From the NCBI GenBank assembly GCA_020747065.1, contig JAGMVK010000001.1, positions 1,054,001 to 1,118,000 on the forward strand: DNA of 64,000 nt. Reading direction: 5' to 3'. The DNA comes from Cadophora sp. MPI-SDFR-AT-0126. Lineage: Eukaryota > Ascomycota > Leotiomycetes > Helotiales > Ploettnerulaceae. Below the pieces are notes generated by a model. It did no database searches. It was not told the DNA's origin and worked only from the letters and a program-made list of their open reading frames with translations. Shown piece by piece: positions 21,062-32,776 of this stretch. Numbering within the stretch: position 1 is the stretch's first letter; the number at the start of each line of letters is the position of its first letter. The translations under genes and the position numbers were made by a program.

Positions 21062-22272
21062 GATGGACAGTTGTGTTGGTATAGAATGGGTTGTGTCGGT
21101 GGAAGCCTCCTACTCCGTCTCTCGCTCTGCTCTGCTCTGGTTGACAAATTGTTCAGTCAAAATGTCGCCTCGCCTTGCCTTGCCTTGTCTCGCCTCGCTT
21201 CCAAAATCTGACTCGGTTTGTTGCCGACCTGTCAGGCTTCAGCCTTCCCTGTAATTTGAATCCCGGCCATCGAAATACAGTCCTGTACTGTACGCTTCAC
21301 ACATGCAGACAGACCCATTATTTATTTTCCTTACCCAAATTAACAGCCTCATCCATCAACCATGTCCATAAGCACGATCATAATCCAGATTGAGAAGATA
21401 ATGGGGCCTTCTCCAACCCCTCTTGACAGTCAGATCCTTCTTTTTCTGCCAAGGCCAGACCATCTTCAACGCTGATGTTTAACATAAAATTGCTTAGTCT
21501 CTAGGAGTTTACCGGCGTGCCGTGCCTCTCAGGGCTCTGGACCGACATCTGCATCAACTGACTGATCAGTGGCGTTCTGGGCTTCTTGGGCGGGGGGAAG
21601 GGGGGGGGGGGCAGTTGGTGTTGAATTAGAGAACAGCAGACAGATAGGATAGGGACCAGTTCAGATCAAGAACCCAGCAATCCATCAATCAATCATTCAG
21701 TCAATCAAATGCTCCTTTGAACTCCACTTCTTCCTCCACTTTCCTCCATCTGCACCTACACCTACACCTGCACTGACGGCAAGCCCGCCACTTTGAGCAT
21801 CAATCAACTGAGAGTCCAGCCCGGCTATCAAGCCCACCTGCCTCCCTCCAAGCCCCGTAAATAAGCCTCGCCGTCTACTCTCTCTCACGCCATTGCCATC
21901 ACTGTTGACTTTCTCTTCTCTTTTCATGAAGATATCCATACTTTTACTCACTCATATTTGTTTTCAGCGACTCACTGCTACTTTCAAGATTTTTTCGGCG
22001 GCCTACCTAGCCTGACCTGACCTGGCCTTCTTGACTAGCTCGGTCTGTTACGTTGTGCAACACTGACTCGTTCTTCCATATGTTTGTATGAGATGCCAAA
22101 CACCCAGATCTGAGACGCCTTTCCTCTCTTCTCCTCCCCTCTCCGCTCCTCGCAAGCAGTCTAGCCTACCTACCTGCTTATCCTCAAGAAGTCAATTCCC
22201 TCTTGGACCTTCAGATCCAAACCTTTGTCGAATCCTCTCCTGCTGCCTCCCAATAGCAGCCACTCAAACACA
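21062..22272. promoter_or_regulatory. Divergent promoter region, MPP-alpha / FHA-RING gene
   Basis: This 1.2-kb region separates two divergent genes and should hold both promoters. A G-rich run lies at about 21592-21612, and the part before the FHA-RING start codon is C/T-rich, typical of a fungal leader. No gene is recognised inside. Confidence 0.5.
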
Positions 22273-24445
22273 ATGTACTCTGTGCCTAGCCCACCACAAC
22301 AGTGGAATTCAGGGCCAGTGCCAACCCTCGACAGAACTCGGACATCCTCACCCCCTACCTCGCCAACCTCTCCAACTCGCTCTGGTCGATTGAGGGGCCT
22401 GAGTTATCTGCGAAGTTATACCCAAAATCACATCTTGTCGCGCGACAGTCACAGTCACAATAACAGCTCGACTTCTACTCCCCCCCAACGTCCATCGACC
22501 CTGGGCCGCGCTACCAGCTACCCATCACCGACGTCAAGGGGATCTGCAGGACCATCTGCACCCAGCTCGCCTGCACCACCTAGTATTGTTCCTCAGCAGG
22601 CTTCCACACTACAATCCCCGACTGCGCAACGAGCCACTTCCGACATTCCTTCCGCAAGATCAAGCAATCAGGATAGTGTGGGAGGTACAAGTGGCTGGCT
22701 GCCGACCGTTGGAGGGCAAAGTGCCGTGTCGCGCATTGCTTCCGAACCGCAGTCAGTTAACACAGGATCATCTTCTGCTGTTTTGTCAGGAAACAACCCA
22801 TCTGACGTGACCTCCGATCTCACTGCTTCTATGGCTCGCACACGATCTGCCACGACGGGCACGGCTCCAGATATGCTTCCAGCTCAGGGAGGGGATACAT
22901 CTCGAACTGAGCCCACCATGGGCAATGGGAACGGGGGAAACCAAGGCATGGCGCACCAACTGCCTTCCATACGTTTCCTTGCCCATCAAGATCCCAGAGC
23001 ACAACGGCCATCACTGGTATTTCCACCAATGTCCCGCATACTGCCAACTGGAAAGGAGACAATTAAAGTCGGGCGATACTCGGAAAGAGACAATAATCCT
23101 ACTCAAGCTGCAAATGTACCTTCATCCGCACCAGTTGGTTTCAAGTCAAAAGTAGTCAGCAGACGTCACTGCGAATTCTGGTGTTCTGGAGGGCGTTGGT
23201 TCATCAAGGACGTAAAAAGTTCTTCTGGTACATTTCTCAATCACATCCGACTTAGTTCGCCAGGTACTGAGTCGAGGCCTTTTCCCGTCAACGATGGTGA
23301 TATAGTGCAGCTTGGGATTGATTTCAAAGGAGGAGAAGAGATGATATTTAGATGTGTGAAGATCAGAGTCGAGCTGAATAAAGGCTGGCAAAATGGGCCA
23401 AGCAGCTTCAAGTCAGTCACTTTCTTCGTCATATTTACGCAGGACTAACCTGATTTCCAGCGTTCAATCACACAAGCGTCTACGAGAACTAAACAGTCAC
23501 GGGAAGCCACCAGGAGCTGGCTCGTCACAGGACTGCTCTATTTGTCTGGGACCTATTGCTGTAAGCTTCTCCTCGATTAATGTGTTGACTTGTGCTAACG
23601 AATTTCCTCTTCAGCCCTGTCAGTCATTATTTGTGGCTCCCTGCTCACATACATGGCATTACAAATGCATCCGAGTTATAATAAATGGACCGCATTGGCC
23701 GCATTTCATTTGCCCCAATTGCAGAAGTGTAGCAGACCTAGAAGCCGAGCTAGACGACCCCTATGCGAATGGTGAATGGGAGGAAATAGAAGCGGCGGAT
23801 TCCGATTCTCCAGCAGAGGTTCCACAACAAAATGAAACCGAAACCGAACCGATTATTGAACAAGTGAACCTGCCAAATCGAAACACAGTTCTATCAGATG
23901 ATACCGGAGTTTTGGTTGAAGCAGAAGAGCATTCGGAACAGGACCACAACAACCATAATACCGGCCACAGTGATATTGAGATCGAGGAAGCCAGTGATGA
24001 CTCAGGTCATGACCAAGGCGTCCAAGCAGCAGCATCATCTTTAGGATACTTGACTATCAACCAGACTCCGTCGCCCTCTCCTTCCGAGTCAGTGTCAGAT
24101 TCAAACCCCCAAGAAGAAGAATCCCAACGTCAACCTGTCTCCAACGCAACCTCAGCACCAGTCAACATTGTTCGGAAAGCTGTAGGCAGCGGCGGATCAC
24201 ATCTGGAGCAGCCATCTTCTCATCCAGAACGACACTCAACACGAACACCAAGTCCCAACGGTCTGGGCACTTCTCCCGCTGGAGTCGAGGGACCAATGAC
24301 ACCCAGGAATGATATTGGGCCATTCGTCTTTGATGGCAGCGCAGGGCGACCAGCAGAGCTGGCAACGCAGAATCTCAACGCTGCCGCTGTCATGCCTACA
24401 CCTAACCATCCACCTCCTCCACCACCAACATCCAATCCTGCTTGA
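22273..24445 (+). CDS. FHA-RING ubiquitin ligase (Dma1/Dma2/Chf-type), 689 aa
   Basis: This is an E3 ubiquitin ligase that binds phosphothreonine through its FHA domain; yeast and fission yeast relatives act in the septin/spindle checkpoint and cytokinesis. Exons are 22273-23411, 23461-23560 and 23615-24445. Residues 1-250 are disordered and rich in Ser, Pro and Thr. The FHA domain (about 250-370) has the binding signatures KVGRYSERD, SRRHCEFW and SSSGTFLNHIRLS. The RING domain (about 404-452) has DCSICLGPI, PCSHTWHYKCI and FICPNCRS, with Cys and His spaced for a C3H2C3-like finger. A long acidic Ser/Pro tail follows. The ATG at 22273 is the first in frame; the upstream reading extends only through a TTG. 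Confidence 0.92.
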
Positions 24446-25173
24446 TTCGAGAGGGTCTTCTTCGGCATTGATACATGCATTTAGCGAGTTTAAAGGCGCG
24501 GCACATGGGCCTAGCATCGGTGTTCTTTGCACGGTCTATTTTCCTACTTACTTATTTGCACTCGACATGATCTGTACAACTACCATAATATAAGGGCGGG
24601 CTGGTTGATTTTGTGGTTTTGCGGTTTTGCGAGTGGACCAATGGGTCGATGAATGAATGTAGTTACGTCGGAACAGAACATTTGGGGATGACTGGGACGG
24701 ACAGGCATGAAACAGGGAGAGTGGGGGCTCCTAACACGACGTATCATGACAGGCGTTCGGTTAAATTACTCTGGGATTGTGGATTGGTTCGGATAGGGTT
24801 TTGATTTGGCTAAGGCGTGGATCATGTGTTGTTGTATGCAACTAACTGCAAGTTTTGTGTGCGCCACTACGTTCTGCTCGGAGAGACAAAGAAACTGGCG
24901 TGAGAGGGTAAGATGGAGGCATGGACAAATGGACGGAATCTTGATGTATTTGCATTTTGCGTAGCATAAATGAGCCATCTGCTTTTCACAATCCTGCTTG
25001 TGCACACATTTTATAATATCTCTACTATCACCTTATCATGGTTTCCTTGGTATGAACAGACTTACCCAGCAGCAGGCAGTGGAGCGAAATAAATAGACGC
25101 AAATGAATATCGAATCAACACTACTACGCAAACAGCATCATCTCCTTCCTCCAACCCTTCACCAAAACACCAC
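24446..25173. other. Convergent 3' flanks
   Basis: This is the interval between the stop codons of the FHA-RING gene (plus) and VPS16 (minus). It should contain both 3' UTRs; no coding or structural feature stands out. Confidence 0.5.
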
Positions 25174-28100
25174 CTATCTCTTCAACCCAGCCCCTAACCT
25201 CTCAATCTCCCTCCCCTCCACAGTCCCCACGCCCGCTGCGTTCCTCAACCTATCCAGAGCCTCCACATCCTTGATCTTGACAGCCTCCTCTGCGGCTTTC
25301 ACCCGCATCCCGCACTTCTCGTACATGGCTATCGTCTCGCCGCTCTGTAGAGAGGGCGCTGCTTTTGGGATGAATATGCTGGCTAATTTGGGGTTGCCAG
25401 CTGATAGGATGAGTGTGAAGAAGGGCTGGGGAGGTGAGGGTTAGTTGAGTTTTGTTTGGGTTTTGGGGAGGGGAGATGGATAAGTGAGGTTGGGATGGGA
25501 AGGTGAGGATAATGAGATTGAGATGGGAAAGTTAGGATGGGAACGAAAGTGACAAGGGAAGAGACGTACCTCCCAGCCGATGGGCGATCGTCTTGTTTTG
25601 GACCATACTTCAAGTTCGTTCCAGTCACGTTTTGCGACTAGAGCTCGAAGTCTATAAAGCATTAGCATCACTCAGAGTGTCGTATGCATCATAACAATGG
25701 TAAGGGGGAGCAGAGAAAAAGAAGCATACCTAAGCCATGTAGCTGTCTTCTCCGGCACCTTGAACTCGCTCTGTACCTTCTTCGCTCGACTCGCATATCC
25801 CAAGCGAATGAGCTTGAAAATAGTCTCGTTGACACTCAACCCCGTGAACGACTCGGTCAAGTCTCGATCAAACGCCTCCTGCATCTTCAGCAACGTGCTT
25901 GCCTCTTGCAGCGCTTTCAATTCCAGCGAATTGTCTTTGGAGTCCGAGAGCAGTTTGCCGGCTAGGGCGAGCTTGTCGATTGCGGTGCGGGAATCAGGTT
26001 GTTTCAATGCTTCGCGCACGAAGACGTTAGCGCCGTCAATACGGCGGTCGTCTTGATAGTAGAGATCTTTCAGGAGTTCCGCGTCGTCTTCCTGTGCGGA
26101 AGCTTCGATGAGAGAGGTTGCTACTGGGCGGGTGTTGATCACCCGGAAGAAAGATGCGAGTGGTAGTTTCTTCTTTAGGTGGAGGAGGACGAAGAAGACG
26201 AGGTCGGAATCGCCGCTTTCGATGGCTTTGTCGAGGGCGATCTCATCTTCTTCCATGTTGAGAAGGAGAGGAACCTGTTTGCCTGCTCGAGGTTCGTGAT
26301 TCAGGAGCTCGGTTGCGAGACGGCCTCGTCCTTCGTCGTAGGCTGCCCGTGCGATTTCTTCGAAGGAGATACCGCGTTTGCCGGCGAGCTTCTCGACGAT
26401 GAGTCGGCATATCGTCTCTTCGTCTTCGGAACCTACGCGGACTTTTTGAGATGCCCAGTGTACGTAGATTCTATCAGTGGGCAGACGTAAGTAAGAGGAG
26501 ATGCGGAGTGCAAGAAGATATTCTCGGCGGTTGATAAGACGCTGGACAAGTTTCTCTGGTGTGAGACGGAGGAATTGTTCGTAAGACAGTGGTAGCCCGA
26601 TTTCATAATATCGGACAGCATTGAGTACTCGTAGTGTTTCGCACATATCGACAAACTCGTCGCTGTTATAAATATCGAGGACCGACTTCCCGAAGGAGGC
26701 AGCTTTCAGTAGCTGTTTCTGCCAGTGGACGCTGAACTCATGACCAGCTGCTTTTACCTGGTAAATATCAGCTGCTGTCTCCAGCGTTGAGAGGGGATAC
26801 TTACGCAAGTATCCACAGCCTCCACCAGATTGGGCCTGATCAGCTGGATATTATCGTCTGCTTTCGGTGACTGATTTTCTAGCTGCTCCACTGCATCGAG
26901 CAATATTGATGCGGGCGATTCCGTACCAAAACGGAAAACTTCATCAGTAACCTCTGGTACTTTCTGCAAGAAGTCGCAGACCTCATTCGTGATGAGACGG
27001 ACTCCATCATGGTCTACAGGATGTAAGCTAGAAGCTACATGCACAAACTGATGGCCATACCTGCGATCAAGTGAACTCTCCCATCGTAAAAATACTTCGC
27101 CGCCGCATTATTTGGTCCGATGATGTGGACCTCGTCCTCCCAAGCTATTACAACGGCATCATTGCCGCACCATTGGACATCTTTTGGTGGAATCTTCGAT
27201 TTCGAATCATGTTCGCTAAGTCTGTTCTGGAAATCACTGGTAATAACATATGCTTTTCCAGTTTCCGTGTAGAGCGCAACGAAGCGACCATTGGGGGAAA
27301 CACTAATGTGAGTAAAAGGGCCGATATCTAGCATCCGGTCTTCTGACTCGGTGGCGTCGACAACGTAAATTGTTTGGCCGATGCTCAAAAGGACCTCCAC
27401 TGATCGAGAAAGAGTATATGCTGGGGCGATGAGTGTCCAGGAATGTACATCACCTTCTGGAGGTGCAGCGAGTTCTTTTGGCCGTGGTTCATCATAACGT
27501 GAGACCGCGATTAAGTGATTGTTCGATAGGAGCGCTACAAATCCCGTACCGTAGAACCTATCTGAATGTTAAAAGGTGTGCAATACAAGGTCGTGGAGTA
27601 CACACCTGCAAGCTGTGACGCCATACTCTTCTGACCCATGCCCAAGAGAGAATTGTGAAAAATCTCCTTGCAGATCATAATACCGCACAGTTCCATCTGC
27701 TGTCACTACTATGAGCTTCTCTTCTTCTGACCAGCCCAGGCCTTTGATAGACCCCTTATCCCAATTGATTCGACGGATCAACTTCCCAGCACAGCTGTAG
27801 AGGTCTATGCTGGATTTCGAAGCTTGTGATCCTCGAAAAGAGTGAAGTTTAGTCTCATCTCGATGCAAGGCTGCACGTATCAGGATATTAGCATTCGGTC
27901 AACGAAGAAGGTTCCAAAAGCAAGAACCATTCATAATCACGTGATCGATATTCAAGCCGAAAGAGCTTTTGTTGTCCCATAGAAGGACAATTCATAGTAG
28001 AAAAATAACACAATATACGAAGACGATCTGAAGCAGCGACAGTGGGGCTTCATGACCCAATCCAGGTTGTCTTCCTTCCAATAAATAAGAGGAGTCTGCC

Positions 28101-28347
28101 GCCAGGCATATCCGAGTCGGACGGCAAAGCCCATATACAAACAAGTCTCATCTTGAGAGGAGAAAACAAGAGACTGACTCAAAAGGCAAAAAGAGTCGTT
28201 TGACATACCAATGGCGCCCCCATAAGAACATCCTGTGACGATGTAGTTCTCAAGTTCCAAGTCCTGGTCGAAGACGGCCGTATAGAGTTGAGTCTTCCGG
28301 TAAAATTTGCCTCCTACTCGCTCCCATTCCGCCGTCGGATTTGCCAT
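25174..28347 (-). CDS. VPS16: Vps16, core subunit of HOPS and CORVET, 823 aa
   Basis: This protein is a core scaffold of the HOPS and CORVET tethering complexes at the vacuole and endosome. It holds Vps33 and is required for vacuolar fusion. Seven exons: 28209-28347, 27606-27870, 27061-27557, 26805-27013, 25730-26757, 25570-25651 and 25174-25425; each junction restores a Vps16 reading. The N-terminal half is the beta-propeller region (NPTAEWERVGGKFYRKTQLY near the start, then DLELENYIVTGCSYGGAIG and LYSCAGKLIRRINWD). The C-terminal half is the helical Vps16_C region, with VKAAGHEFSVHWQKQLLKAA, SFGKSVLDIYNSDEFVDMC and RDWNELE-like helices (AKRDWNELEVWSKTRRSPIG). The length is normal. The first intron is 338 nt, much longer than the rest. 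The promoter is shared with the divergent MoxR-like gene. Confidence 0.95.
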
Positions 28348-28640
28348 ATTTGGACGAAGATTTCTCACGTCATCCCGTTCCAGAGAGCATTCCTGTAGGG
28401 GAGTTGGGGATGCCTGGTCGGGGAGAGGAGCTTGAGAGTTGCTGCAGATGATGCAGCCCGAAATAAGGTGCGGCCCAAGCTCCACGCTAGAACTTCCTTG
28501 GACCTTCACATCATATCAACCATCTCGACCTCTCTCCAAGAAACCGCCACTTCAACCATTGATTCCGAGAAAACGACTTTCCCCCTGAGGAATCTTCCTT
28601 TCGATCTGGATATGGGGGAGCTATTCCTACTTGTAGCCTA

Positions 28641-29866
28641 ATGGCAGACGAAACACTCCTCGAGAAGGTCCATGAACTGAGCGACTTGGAACTCGCGGCC
28701 TTGATTTGCCTTGTTGCGCAAGAGCACTGTATCATTGACACGGAGCCCGATGCCATAGATGATCTGGCACAAGAACTACAATTAGTACATCACTCGCTCA
28801 ACTACCTGACTGGTTTCTAAGAGGATACAGGTTGCGTCAAAGGCCTTTGGTCTCTCTAATGCTGTAGTCGATTGCCACGAGCACACCAGTCTGGACGAAT
28901 TTGCCCATGCCATATTATCCGTGGAGAATAGTCCAACTCGCTCGAACTCGCCTGTGACAACTCGACAGGATTCATACTTCCTCCATCTGCCAGCATTTGG
29001 ATCTGCCAGCAGATCACCAGCCACGGAGACTTCCAGCGACAGCAAGAGCATCGCCAATGTGATCATCGCAAAGAACTTAGATGAGGCTCCCAAGCAGGTA
29101 CAGATACAGGCTCTGGAGCTCATGAGGACGAAGAGAATATTCACAAGAACCTCAGTACAGAATGTGCCCAAGCGCTTTCTATTTATTGCGTTGCTAGGTG
29201 GTGGAGAGGGGCCCAGGTTGACGAAGCATTTGAACGACTACATGTTCATTTCGCATTTCCATGATCCAGAGGATGGCTTTCCGAACTTGGAAGAAATGTA
29301 TGATGATGGAAACTCCATATCCTCTGTGGTGAAGAAGAACCCGATCCCGGACATCGAAGGGTCATTGTGGCCTAGAATCTCAGCAAATGTTCGTATAACG
29401 TGTCTTCTTTAGATTGCAGAACGTTAACCATTTGACAGGATGTCGAGCATTTAACAAGCCTTGCCAATGATGCTGTGGTCAGTATTGAAGTGAAGCGCTA
29501 TCAACAGGATATCATTTCCTTTTTGCGGGTACATCGAGCCGTAGCTGGCGGTGTATCTGCTGCTTCATCAAAACATCTCGACAAGCTAGCAAAGTATGTC
29601 TCCTAGTTCTGCCTACGACGACCAATATTGATATATCCAGATGTCTCGCTCCTTTGCATGGTCTAACATACGCCACACCATCCCTCATTGGTCTTGCAGC
29701 TAGAAAGATATATCTCCATCGCATTCACATCGTTCAACCCGAGAAGGAACGGAGTATGCAATGGGGTAGCGATTTAGACGCCATTTCAGCATTGTTGGAA
29801 GGCATCGGGCCAGAGGATGTGATTGAAGAGGTGCTTGGGACTTCGGGGCCGGAAGTTCCTCTATAA
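28641..29866 (+). CDS. Degenerate MoxR/ChlI-like (Mg-chelatase-related) protein, 360 aa
   Basis: This is a conserved fungal protein of uncertain role. Exons are 28641-28784, 28831-29388, 29439-29593 and 29641-29866. The N-terminal segment reads ELSDLELAALICLVAQEHC, followed by AVVDCHEHTSLDEFAHAIL. The middle has QVQIQALELMRTKRIFT then VPKRFLFIALL, which resembles the sensor region of MoxR/ChlI-type AAA+ ATPases (LLEAL-Q-E-R-R, then pFl-iAT). The C-terminal part (SIEVKRYQQDIISFLRVHR, then GLTYATPSLIGLAARKIYLHRI) resembles the lid helix bundle. I see no Walker A (GxxxxGK[ST]) or Walker B motif, so it may have lost ATPase activity. The relationship is by eye. It starts 293 nt from divergent VPS16. 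Confidence 0.7.
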
Positions 29867-30433
29867 AGTAACGATACATGTGTATCAGCCATTTGGCCTC
29901 ACTCTGGCAGAACAGTCTCTGTAGAATTGAGGTTTTGAGTAAAAGTTCATGCATTTCCACGCAAGAGAAGCCACAACTCCCACAATAGGGCACTCAGACG
30001 GGGTTATCTGATCAGCCTTGAGTCCTCGACGGCATTTTGTCAATAGATGTCAGACTGCTGATCGCAAGGTCATCCATCATGACTCGTAGTAAGACACTCA
30101 TTAATAATCAACGACTAATGAATATTAAATAATGTCTTCAAGCTCAGGAGTCTGCGTCCGTTATCGATGGTTCTCTTTCTGATCCCTCCAGTTGTTTCAT
30201 TGGTGCGAGGCCCAGACGTGCGATACAGTGCCTGTAAATCTTACGATGCTGAAAAGGCATTTCGAGGATCACTTCACGGACTGCAAGAGAGACATGTAGC
30301 TGAGTGTTTTAGAAGAAGATTATGTACTTATTTTGGCATGGAGAATCATTGGTGGTCTATACCCTATTAAAAAATGTCCCTACTCGTGACGCCTGCAATG
30401 CACCTGATCCTGATTCCGAATCCTGAAATCTGT
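29867..30433. other. Convergent 3' flanks
   Basis: This region lies between the stop codons of the MoxR-like gene (plus) and GDA1 (minus). A 67-codon ORF at 30167-30370 has no recognisable content and is not called. Confidence 0.5.
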
Positions 30434-32184
30434 CTATGAGACTTCCTTGATACGGCAGGTCCATCCCGAACCGGCGCTCAAAAGGGGAAGACTGTGATTA
30501 ATGAAAGTCAGTAAAGTTGTTTGAGTATTTTGACAGACTGTAAGACTAACCTTGCACCAAGACACCATCCAAGTTCGTTGCCCTTGATCTTCTTCGCGAT
30601 CTTGATTTCTCTGTCGATAGGCATCTCGTAGCCAGTGTGGAGAAGTGCCAGCATGAAGGTAAGATCAAGGCAGTGCTCAGGGCGGTCCCGGAGCTCCTTG
30701 ATGGCATCGGGTACGCTCTGGAAAACATCCCAGTGGCTCTCACCACCACAAACTTGCTCCGCGAGATGGTGGAGCTCCTTGAGTGTAAACGACTCAGGCA
30801 TACCGAGGGGATCGGTGCGGTCGTAGAAGTAGGAGAAAGCGTACACGTCTTCTTGAGAGAATGTCTTCTCAAGGGATGGCTGGTGGATACCGTTGAAAGA
30901 GCAAGGTGCGAGACTGCACTCCTTCTCCTTATAGAGAATCTTCTCAGCAAGCTTGCGGCACTGGGCTGGAGCTGGAGATGATGGACCAGTCATGTTGACA
31001 CTGACTGAACCTCCAAGAGGATGACCATCCGAAAGCTTGACATCGACTGGGCGAGTCATGCCAGGAGCAATACAAGGGTTGACGACTGGCTTCGAAGTCC
31101 AGGCAGGGTCGATAGGGCTGGTTGAGTGGATGTCCTCGATTAAGGCTCTGTGAATAGCTTCGCGGGCCGACATGAGACCATATCCAAGATGAGAGTGCTG
31201 GTACAGCTCAAAGTTTCTTCCGCCAAAGGTAAGCTTATACTTGTGATCGCCTTCGGCCATTTTCTCAGGCATGGCACCCTTAAATGTAGGCTCAAAAACG
31301 ATTTGAGTGGATCCACCCCCAAGATCGAAAACAGCAGCAGTGCCGCTAGGATCGGGTCCTCCAATCTTGCCAAGGAGATAGTTGGTTGTGATCCAGGCGT
31401 AGACACCCTCGTCCTTGCCATCCATGATGACAACGCCATTGTTCTCTTTTGAAACGACAGGGAACGGGTATTTGGTCTCCAATCGGGTTCGCACGGCGTC
31501 CAAAATCTTCTGGCTCATTTCAGGGCCAAGGAGACGAAGTCCAGCTGTTGCTTTGACCGCAACAGGTGTACAGCTCTTGTAGCTGTCTGGTACAGATGCC
31601 ATTGCTGTATCCATAAGAACATCCAGACTCTGAGCAGCGCCTTCAGCATCAGTCTTGAAAGAACTCAACCCTGAGCCTCCTTCCTTCTTCTCTGTCATCT
31701 TGAACACCTCATCCTCGAGCTCTGGGGTGGAGCCGCAGTTATTGAACTTGTAAACGTGGATTCGCGAGCCAGTGCTGCCAGCATCGATCATGAGAGCATA
31801 TTGGACTAATGGCTTCGATTTATCGCTGGATTTCAAGCACTTTGTTGTCGCAGCTTTTGGATCGGATACCGTTTGTCCACCGACGCTTATGGTTGACGCT
31901 ACAAAAACTATTAGCTAATGGGAGATTTCTAGATTAGGTAGACACGCACCTCCACCATCTATCCCAGAGGGAGAGAGGTAGTAGAACAGGAAGATGATAA
32001 AGAGGAGTAGACCTCCTGTCTTCAGGTATCTGGAGCGCTGACTTTGCGTCATCCAGGCGGTTTTGATGTTCTCCAGCTTGGCGGCGGCGCTGTCACTTGC
32101 GCCTCTGGTACTGTATCGAGCGGCTTTCTCGTGGGGATCGTGTGCTACGTTTCTCGTCGGCAGCGAAACTGATGTTCGTCTCAT
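30434..32184 (-). CDS. GDA1: Golgi guanosine diphosphatase (GDA1/CD39 family), 546 aa
   Basis: This enzyme hydrolyses GDP to GMP in the Golgi lumen, allowing exchange for GDP-mannose and so supporting mannosylation. Exons are 31950-32184, 30551-31898 and 30434-30491. It is a type II membrane protein: a short cytosolic N-terminus and one hydrophobic segment at about residues 56-70 (LLLFIIFLFYYL). All apyrase-conserved regions are visible: DAGSTGSR, ATAGLRLL, GKDEGVYAWITTNYLLG, DLGGGSTQI, and CLDLTFMLALLHTGYEM near the C-terminus. The last short exon encodes the normal end (PLLSAGSGWTCRIKEV), which the unspliced frame would replace with unrelated sequence. The length is as in yeast Gda1 (518) plus a longer stem. 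This is a housekeeping gene. Confidence 0.95.
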
Positions 32185-32776
32185 AAGGGAATGATTGGAA
32201 TATTAATGCTGGTTCAGCGCACAATCGCTCAACCCGAGGAAAATAACGTGCGGACGAAGCGAAGGTTGAGAGAGTGTGGAATATAAGGGGTGGGATTTGG
32301 AGAAAGGAGTGAGAAGACGGTTAACTGTAGCTGGAATTTTGGTACGGTAGAGTAGATCAACGCCAACGACCCCTGATGGAGTAAAGTTCGAGATGTGGCG
32401 GCAGTTCAAAAAAGAACAGCTAGCCTACACGGGGGGGTCCGGTGGGTCCTGTGGCTGGTGCTAGTGCTAGTGCAGCAGCTGGAAGCCTGGAAAGGAGGGT
32501 CGGCGATAAGAAGTAAGTAAGCAAGGCTGCGGATCCTGGAGCACAATCAGTCCCGAGTCGCAAAGAAGCGCGTCACTCTTCCTGCCTGCCGGCGCATGCG
32601 ACAACCACCTCGTTTCCCTTACATAGAATAGAATAGAATTGCCTCAACCATTCCTTATACATTTCGCTGTTTCCCAGCATGAATTCTTTACTTCTTTGAT
32701 CACCATTGCCTTCAGTCCTCTTCTCCCTTCCAAGTTGAACACCAAACCCCAATAAGCCCTCCGAAATTGCCACAGC
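32185..32776. promoter_or_regulatory. Divergent promoter region, GDA1 / PPPDE-thioredoxin-PUL gene
   Basis: This interval separates two divergent start codons and should hold both promoters. A short G run lies near 32430-32437 and a CTAGTG-type direct repeat at about 32461-32472. No gene is recognised. Confidence 0.5.

Noticed and set aside
22225..22272. N-terminal extension of the FHA-RING protein
   Set aside because: The extension begins with TTG; the first ATG in frame is at 22273.
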